A stretch of DNA of 64,000 bases from Amoeboaphelidium protococcarum (taxonomy: Eukaryota; Aphelidiomycota; Aphelidea), in the NCBI GenBank assembly GCA_023515745.1, contig JALECJ010000056.1, positions 558,001 through 622,000 of the forward strand, given 5' to 3'. Numbering within the stretch: the first letter of the stretch is position 1; every line of letters starts with the position of its first letter. Below, in pieces: positions 57,773 to 64,000 of the stretch. Under the pieces are notes generated by a model, which did not search any database, had not been told where the DNA came from, and saw only the letters and a program-made list of their open reading frames with translations. The translations under genes were made by a program, and so were the position numbers.

Positions 57773-58561
57773 TCAGAATCTAAAGCCCATTTCGTGTCTC
57801 ATTTGCGCAGAGCGTTGATTGAACTCTTCAATCAATCTATCAGACTGTTGAGAGAGTTTTTTACGTTAACCTTTAATTTGATTCAAACGATACAATTCAT
57901 ATGGGCGAGTGTACGTAGTTCTCATGCGGCCAAAGATCTTGTAATAAATCTTCTCCACTATGGTTATTAAAGTGTTGATCACCCATCTCAGGAGGACCAG
58001 TGGCACGACGATAATGTCAACAATGACACCAAACACAAAAGCGATCGAGTTGCCAATAAAGGATAAAAGACCACGCTTTCTCAGTGGTGCAGGACTATGA
58101 CTGACTTGGGTATTCGCCACAGCTTCCTCGGCAATTTCTTCAGCCTCAGCAATCGCACTGCATTACTCGCTAACCTTGCGCCAAGTAAATTTGCGCATGA
58201 ATTTAGTAGATTATTAGGAAGGACAAATCTCACTCTCGGCAGATTTTAGGGCAGCTTTAAACTGGCGCATTACTTAAACAGCATTGATGTCGCGGATATC
58301 ACCTTGCTCAAGATACTGCATCATGGTGGATTTCAATTCATCTGCAGAGACCAGCCCATCACTGTTGGCATCTGCCATTTCAACGAATATACTGCTTCCC
58401 AATTCAGATGACGGCACGTACCCGCCTTTAGCCACGGTAGCGAAATACTTGTCGATAAATTCGGATACGCGATCCTAACCAAGCACTTGGAGCACAGAGT
58501 CGCAACTGACAGCTACAAACAAAAAGCTAACGGAAATAATGAATTATGGTGCACAAAGCAT
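57773..58561 (-). CDS. Secretory-pathway EF-hand membrane protein, unrecognised
   Basis: A 262-residue protein from ATG 58561 to TGA 57773. The signal peptide is MLCAPQFIISVSFLFVAVS. One clear EF-hand calcium loop, DANSDGLVSADE near residue 65, sits in a helical pair. Near 165-190 a membrane segment (FIGNSIAFVFGVIVDIIVVP then LVLLRWVINTLITIV) is followed by a basic cytosolic tail. It could be a calcium sensor of the ER or Golgi; I do not recognise the family. The start codon is about 20 bp from the end of the transposon inserted upstream, so its own promoter has been separated from it. Confidence 0.7.
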
Positions 58562-58565
58562 TATT

Positions 58566-58583
58566 ATTATGGAATAATTTATT
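58566..58583. repeat. Left copy of an 18-bp direct repeat flanking the transposon
   Basis: ATTATGGAATAATTTATT occurs here and again at 63249-63266. It overlaps the first bases of the left TIR by three. It is probably the target-site duplication or part of it, although 18 bp is longer than the 8-11 bp usual for Mutator-like elements. Confidence 0.6.
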
Positions 58584-58678
58584 CGTCACACGCAGCGACG
58601 CTTGATTCGTCACAACGCTCATTCGTCACAGTACCGCCGGTTAGCGTAACAGTTGATTCGTCACAATTTCTTGTCACA
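58581..58678 (+). repeat. Left terminal inverted repeat of the MULE
   Basis: 98 bp that contain four copies of ATTCGTCACA or near-identical TTCGTCACA (at 58581, 58605, 58621 and 58655) and a final TTGTCACA. These internal direct repeats are likely transposase-binding sites. The right TIR is its inverted copy. Confidence 0.9.
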
Positions 58679-58763
58679 TAGTATTTTTTTAAAGCCATTT
58701 GTGCATATTTTAATCTTTAAATTTGATGTACTGTGCTTATTAATAAATATAAATTTATTAACA

Positions 58764-58928
58764 ATGGAATTTAGACAGTTGGTTAGATTGCAGTTACCGC
58801 AACCAGTGATTCTCAGCATCTTGAATTTCACATACAATTAGCTTCGTTGGAAGTTTAACATCTTGAAGTTCGATTTGAAGGAATTACCTGCTGATGCCAA
58901 GCTATGGATTAGTCTTAAAAAAGCGTGA
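58764..58928 (+). CDS. Short ORF in the MULE before the transposase gene
   Basis: 54 codons, ATG 58764 to TGA 58926 (MEFRQLVRLQLPQPVILSIL then NFTYNQLRWKF). It lies between the left TIR and the main gene. It may be a small accessory protein, a captured host piece, or simply 5' leader. No family is recognised. Confidence 0.3.
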
Positions 58929-59054
58929 GCTTAGAGTGTTTCACACGGCTCCATTGTTTCAATTTAATGAGCGCGTCCGACAGTTTTGCGGATCTCCATT
59001 GTTTCATCTACAATAACGAAACTGTTGTAACAATTCATACTTGCAGTTTACACA

Positions 59055-62000
59055 ATGGTTGGTACTAGATCTTAGGTCTTTCCATTATAGGAAATCAGTG
59101 CTACTCAAGTTGCAAAGAAGAAAAAGAAATTAAAGCTTAAAGAGAGAAATGCATATGACTTTGCCGAGAAAGAGAACAATCCTACGGGCGTTAATAAAGG
59201 TCAGAAAGTAGTACAATTTGTTAATGCTGGATATTCAAATGAAGAGTTAAAATGCATGTCTGCTTTAGATGTACTAGGTGACGGTAATTGCTTGTTGAGA
59301 GCCATTTCATAAGGGTATCATGGAGATGAGAATCGTTACATGAACATTCGTGAGATGGCGGCTAAAGAGTTGATAGAGAACTGGTCCTATTACAAAACTG
59401 ATCGTAATTATGCTGAGGATGAGATGAAGAAGAGTCTAAAGTAATTAAGCAATGATACGTTCTGGTGTGGCACAGAGGAATTAGAAATTATTGCAAACGG
59501 CATCAAGGCGATAATATAGCTGCACACCAAAACTCGCCGCCATGATGATGGCACAAACGTCAAAATCAATGCTTAGAGGCTAGCTATACCTTCTAGACAC
59601 GTCTGGAATAAAGATGTTGTATATCCTGTCATTTGTATCACTTGGGATAAAGTCGAAACAAGTGTTCACTTCTAATATGTTCAGCTGAATGGTGTGCGTC
59701 CACGTCTACTAAGCTGTGAAAACGTTGTTTAATATAAGAGGAGAACTGACATGGCCGAGCTACGCGCTTTTTTGGAGAGCTAATATCCTCCGATGTTAGA
59801 GTACAATGTATATGACAGTGAAAATTAATAAGGCATTGATACGTTTCTAAAAGATTTTATTCCGATTGATGCTGTAGATCCGGATGATTATGCTTAGTTG
59901 GCGGCGCAGGCGATGATCTATGAAAAGAATTAAGAGTGGTTGAACTCATAAAAAGTCGCGATGGAGTCTTGTGAAGCGAATCAGGTTGAAAATAAGAACG
60001 ATTGTAACTAATCTTCTTCGATGTCCGAGGCTAATCTGCTTCTTGAATTGAGTGCTTAAGCTGTTACATAGAACTAAATTGAGTAGACCAGAGATGGCGA
60101 TCAGGATGCTAAAGGAAGAGGCGTTCACAAGGAGGTGGCGTCTAATGTAGTGGCGTCTAATGTTTCAATCAGTGATCCATTGAAACTCTTGGTTGGAACG
60201 GTAGATCATGTAGAGGTTGAGTAATCCATAATACCAGTCAACGGTGTCCCTATTCCTCTTTAATCTGCACAAGAATAAGCTACTGTTGTCTAGGATGCTC
60301 CTCCCGACGCTAAGAATGGTGAAGAGCCACGAGGTATCACCACTGGTATATACGACGATGGTTCTGATTTCTATAAAGGTGCAGACTCTGATGTTTCAAT
60401 GCCAGTTTCTTAGTCTAGATCTAGTGTGGACTGTGATAATTTGACTGTAACTACCGTAAGTAAGTCAAAGAGGAAGAAAAAGAAGAGGTCAGCGATGGAT
60501 GAATAGTCCTCTTCGTCAGAGATTACATTTAAGGTGAAAAAAAGCTAAATTGCTGAGTTGTTAATGGAGTAATTGAAAGGATAATTTGGTTTAGATGCTC
60601 TCAAAGCAATCTTATTTAATGGAAATGGTGGCAAGTCTGAGATTAAGTAGTCTGTGAATTCGAATGTCCGGAAGCGCGAAAACTCGTCAGATACTGATGA
60701 TATAGAATCTGAATCAAGCTCATAATCGTCTGACACTGCATCTTCTGATTGTTCTTCGGTCTCTGGAGATTCCAATGTAAGCGCGTCAAATTAATTCCAT
60801 CAGTCAGCCTCATATTACTAGGATGTCATTAACGCGTCAAATGCGTAGAATATGGATCAAGCTTATTAGGCCCTGTTCAATCATGATTCAAGTACGCGAG
60901 GATTTATTGTAAAGAAGAATGGGAGCTATTAGAACGCTAAGCATGGAAAGATTTAAAGAATAGTATGTGAGTTGTCAGGTAGTAGAAAGTCTGTACTTAA
61001 GCAGCCCATACGACAAACCTCGAAATTCTCCAAGCTAACTTAGTGTCCGTTTTAGCTGGCAGTCTCCTTTGACCACTTGACTGTGATATCTTGCTCAGGT
61101 GGTCATAATCACTCTCCTTACACGAAGGATGAGGTGAGGAGAAATCCGAACTACGTGAAGTAAATGTCTTAGAAGGCTTCCGGAAAGTTCGATGTTGATA
61201 GTGAAATCTGCTGCCTATTTAGAGCTGGCACCAGTACTGCTTCTATTGTTGCTATAATCAATGAAAAGTTGAAGCAGGCTGGATTGAGTTATCAACTGAA
61301 TGCTCAACAGATCACCTACAAGATCCGCCAGCTTTGCCCGGAGAGTATGCCCGAGTCTGCTGAAGATGTAAGAGAGTTCTTGAAGTAGATGGAAGAGTCT
61401 GAAGGTTGGATTAGTGAATGCCACCTTGATTCCGAGTTTAGACTGCGCGCTGTTTACTGGCTGAATCCTCAGATGATAGACTCTCTGAGCAAGTTTGGTG
61501 ATGTCGTAGTGATTGACACTACCTATAACAAGAATCATTTTGGTATGATTCTGGCAACTGTCGTGCTGTAAGACAAAGATGGCCGTTTGCGTTTCGGTGG
61601 GGCTGCTTTGCTGTCAAAGGAGGATTCTGCGTCTTTTTCGTCTTTTATATTCTGGCTTAGAGAGAAAGCTGGTTGGAATCCATCTACTGTGTACACAGAT
61701 GGTGATTTGGCTCTTGCGAGTGTCCTGGATTCTATATCTGGAGTAAATCATTATCTATGCATGTTTCATCTCAAGCAGAATCTGTCTCGTAATTGCCGAA
61801 AGCTGGTATCTGATTACGATGCGTTTGAGAGAGAGTTTATGCGTCTGGCTAGTATAAGAGATGCGAATCAGTTTATGGCTTAGTGGGAGAAGTTTCTTTA
61901 AGATTATCCGCAATGCTCTATATATCTGAAACGAGCTCTGGGTGGCCGTAATCTGAAGAAATGGCCAAAGTGGGCTATGAGTTCAGCATTCACTTTAGAT

Positions 62001-63008
62001 TTAATCAGTACCTCTTGGGCGGAGAGTCTGAACGCTGTGTTATCTAGATTGCTCAATGCCAAGAGTAAATTGTCCAAAGTTATATCTGAAATATCCTCGT
62101 ATTAGTTCAAGTTTAACTACGAGCATTCATCTGTTTGGCGTGAGAAAGATTTGAGTAAAACCAAGCAGTCTTAAAGTAGATATTTTAATAGATTTGGACA
62201 GGCATTCTCTTAGAGCATTCTAGATTTGTATACCAGTTTCGCGTTGAATTTGGTTCTGGTTTAAATGAGCGATGCGGCTATGTATTATCGCTGTGTTCAA
62301 CTTAATGACGAAGTGGTGGATTCTGTTAGTCAATCTGAAGTAAATCCGTCTCCAGAGCAAGATGATATTTAAGCTGGTCATTTTGATGATGATGGAGTTG
62401 TTTTATCTTCAGAAGCATCAAACGTATAGTCTGTAATTTGCATTGCTCACAGCATGACTGGCAAGATTAATTCAGTGACTTTGTTCAAGGATGGTACTTA
62501 TTTGTGCACATGCCGTTATGAGACCAACAAAGGATTGCCATGTCGGCACGTTTTGACAGCTTTTCTGGATAAGAAGATAGAACTTTGCGTGGCCAATACG
62601 AGTAATCCACGATGGTTCCGGGAAACTCCCTTTGAAGCTGTAAAAGTCATGTTTGGATAGAAGGCTGTTGGCACTGAATACGATAATCAATGGAATCTCA
62701 TGCTGGAGAGAGCTTATTCTCTGGTTAATTCCGTGTAATAGTAGGAGGTTGATGAGTCTACTGATATGTTTCAGAGTTCTTAGCAAAACTGTAAAGCTGA
62801 AAGTGCGTTTGTGGTTAAAGCTGCGTTGTAAATTCCTGCTGCAAGAGGTATCTTGAAGAAAGCGTTTAAAGATGCCTACGAAGTAGTGGCTTAGAGTCCT
62901 TTGGTAATCTCAAAAGGTCGTCCATGCTTTCGTCGCAATACGAATGCTGGCGAAAAGAGATATACTCAGAGAAAAGGCCGTGGCCGCGGACGACGTAGAA
63001 AAAGTTGA
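59055..63008 (+). CDS. MULE transposase fused to an OTU cysteine-protease domain
   Basis: A 1317-residue protein, intact from ATG 59055 to TGA 63006. Residues about 70-215 are an OTU domain: DVLGDGNCLLRAISQG holds the catalytic Asp and Cys, and VHFQYVQLNGVRPR holds the likely His. A long Ser/Gln-rich acidic linker and a Lys-rich patch (KSKRKKKKRS) follow. Near 630-690 a FAR1-like zinc finger (CPFQLAVSF with a final HNHSP) probably binds the TIRs. The MULE catalytic domain follows: VVVIDTTYNKNHFGM (first Asp, near 818), TVYTDGDLAL (second Asp, near 882) and TSWAESLNAVLSR (Glu, near 987). The SWIM finger CTCRYETNKGLPCRHVL is near 1152. The end is Arg/Gly-rich (RGRGRRRKS). It would cut and join the element and may also remove ubiquitin. 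Confidence 0.9.
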
Positions 63009-63141
63009 TTGCTGTGATGATAACATGCTTTGATCAGTTGAGTTGTCTACAACTTCTTCCAACATTATTTAGTTTAATGTATTGAGTTATAATTGATGAA
63101 TAAAATGATTCGTTTGAATAAAAAACTAAGTTTTCAATTAT

Positions 63142-63238
63142 TGTGACAAGAAATTGTGACGAATCAACTGTTACGCTACCGGCGGTACTGTGACGAATGA
63201 GCGTTGTGACGAATCAAGCGTCGCTGCGTGTGACGAAT
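63142..63238 (-). repeat. Right terminal inverted repeat of the MULE
   Basis: 97 bp, inverted copy of 58581-58678. After it come ten bases (CATTTTTCCC) that are not found outside the left TIR, and then the second 18-bp repeat. The right end of the element may therefore include these ten bases. Confidence 0.9.
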
Positions 63239-63248
63239 CATTTTTCCC

Positions 63249-63266
63249 ATTATGGAATAATTTATT
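63249..63266. repeat. Right copy of the 18-bp direct repeat
   Basis: Identical to 58566-58583. It lies between the MULE and the Helitron end, ten bases after the right TIR. Confidence 0.6.
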
Positions 63267-63284
63267 ATTATTATTACTAGTCAC

Positions 63285-63301
63285 GCGCGCGTTCCGCGCG
63301 C
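63285..63301 (-). repeat. Helitron 3' hairpin
   Basis: A perfect 7-bp GC stem (GCGCGCG paired with CGCGCGC) around a GAA loop on the minus strand. The stem ends four bases before the CTAG terminus at 63277-63280. Confidence 0.75.
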
Positions 63302-63366
63302 TTTGAATTATAATGGCAAAATATGATTTGAGAATGGTTGTTTTATAAGTATAGGAGTTTATTTCA

Positions 63367-63963
63367 TCAAGTAGTAAAAGTTCGTATTACATCTTGGTAG
63401 ACTATGTTCTTTGGTGCATCTTCATAACAGACCGTCACATCGCTAGAGGATCTAACTCTGGAGAATGCCACATAGAGTTATCCATGTGCAAATACCTATT
63501 GTTATAGGTAGATACCACACTTGGCTAAAGTCTAACCTTGAGCCTTATTAATAGTGGCTGCAAAGGCTAGCCGGACTGGGAATTGGTGACAGACAAACTC
63601 AACATTCTCAAATTCAGACACAGTTATACCTATTTTTGGTATGCTTACTATGTCGTCCTTTCGAGACCCGTTGATTATTTAACATTTGATAGAATTTCTA
63701 TTCAAAGTTAAAACTTTTAGCATAGTACCATTCACCAGCCCGGCATCTATGTTTAAGTTGCGTATCAACATAACTGATACGCCAACTTTCAACATTAATT
63801 TAGCCTGAGGAATCCCAGAGTAATCAAGAGCATTGAGCACTTCTGGATCAATATTCAGCGGATTATTGCCAATTATTGAATCTACAGCGTTATACTAATG
63901 TTTTGAAACAACTAAACCGTATTTCGCTATAGTGTACATTGTTAAATCATTCCAACATTATAT
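63367..63963 (-). CDS. Pif1-like Helitron helicase, C-terminal fragment
   Basis: About 198 codons ending at TGA 63367. The motifs are those of Pif1/Helitron helicases: KHQYNAVDS, QAKLMLKVGVSVMLIRNLN, DAGLVNGTMLKV, then FPVRLAFAATINKAQGQTL and HGQLYVAFSRVRSSSDVTV. TAA and TAG occur at positions normally Gln (AQGQTL, HGQLYVA). Upstream an in-frame TGA at 63964 interrupts the frame, so either an exon begins here or the gene is decaying; the rest lies outside the window. In an intact Helitron this domain is joined to a Rep nuclease. Confidence 0.75.
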
Positions 63964-64000
63964 TCATTTCAATTTCAATTCATTAATCACTATCAACCTT

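Larger units (their letters stand above)
58581..63238 (+). mobile_element. Complete Mutator-like DNA transposon with OTU-protease/transposase protein
   Basis: About 4.66 kb bounded by long terminal inverted repeats (58581-58678 and 63142-63238). They are identical apart from one base gained or lost (TAACCGGC versus TACCGGC) and 1-2 bases at the inner edge. Inside is a single intact 3.95-kb ORF and a short ORF before it. Both use TAA/TAG as Gln, so the element has lived in a host with this code for some time. Intact ends and ORF imply recent activity. Confidence 0.9.
63277..64000 (-). mobile_element. Helitron, 3' terminal part (runs off the window)
   Basis: On the minus strand the order is helicase C-terminus, a GC-rich hairpin, GTGA, then CTAG followed by a T in the flank. 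This is the classic Helitron 3' end: a short hairpin just before CTRR and insertion next to T. The 5' end and the Rep domain lie beyond 64000. Confidence 0.7.

Overview
This window is nuclear DNA from a microbial eukaryote with a changed genetic code. Almost every conserved protein reads through in one frame only if TAA and TAG are both glutamine and TGA is the only stop. Examples are the TAG of the GSQK motif at the PLP lysine of the aminotransferase (36187), the carrier signature at 1360-1390, and dozens of TAA/TAG codons in poly-Gln tracts. Introns are sparse and short (36-78 nt). Fifteen of the sixteen I could place end in TGTAG. Several proteins look fungal or opisthokont in flavour (Hul5-like HECT ligase N-terminus, Mpo1-like protein, Tda10-like kinase, peroxisomal Ant1-like carrier, telobox Myb protein). 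With the code, an early-branching relative of fungi such as an aphelid is my best guess. This is inference, and other lineages with this code (ciliates, some green algae, diplomonads, oxymonads) are not excluded.

Layout. 1-10.3 kb: housekeeping genes (peroxisomal carrier, two SLC35 transporters, SET protein, RNA polymerase II subunit RPB3, ANKRD13-like protein). 10.6-26.2 kb: an accessory block of ten secreted-protein genes, all on the minus strand. They are one Cys-rich GPI-anchored protein and nine small low-complexity proteins (Pro/Met/Gly, Ala/Asn, Gly/Ser, Ser/Arg). The intact plus-strand RPA43 gene and a decayed copy of it lie among them, as do a 1.2-1.3 kb tandem duplication and a decayed gene. 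Several of the secreted genes share a promoter layout and a C-terminal Ser-Pro-Tyr motif. 26.6 kb: one tRNA-Glu. 27.4-58.6 kb: dense housekeeping genes (Rab, LRR protein, BRCT protein, TMEM184, thiolase, aminotransferase, TIM44, HECT ligase, rhomboid, HUB1, SMP lipid-transfer protein, glycerate kinase, 2OG oxygenase, telobox Myb protein, succinyl-CoA ligase, Utp7). 58.58-63.24 kb: a complete Mutator-like transposon whose single 1317-residue protein joins an OTU protease domain to a MULE transposase. 63.28-64 kb: the 3' end of a Helitron with its hairpin and the C-terminus of its helicase.

The most novel part is the secreted-protein block. It looks like a co-regulated set of extracellular structural proteins (cyst wall, adhesive or infection structure are guesses). 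Conserved signal peptides, Cys modules and C-terminal motifs frame fast-changing repeats. A second strong item is the OTU-MULE, which sits about 20 bp upstream of a host start codon and next to a Helitron end.
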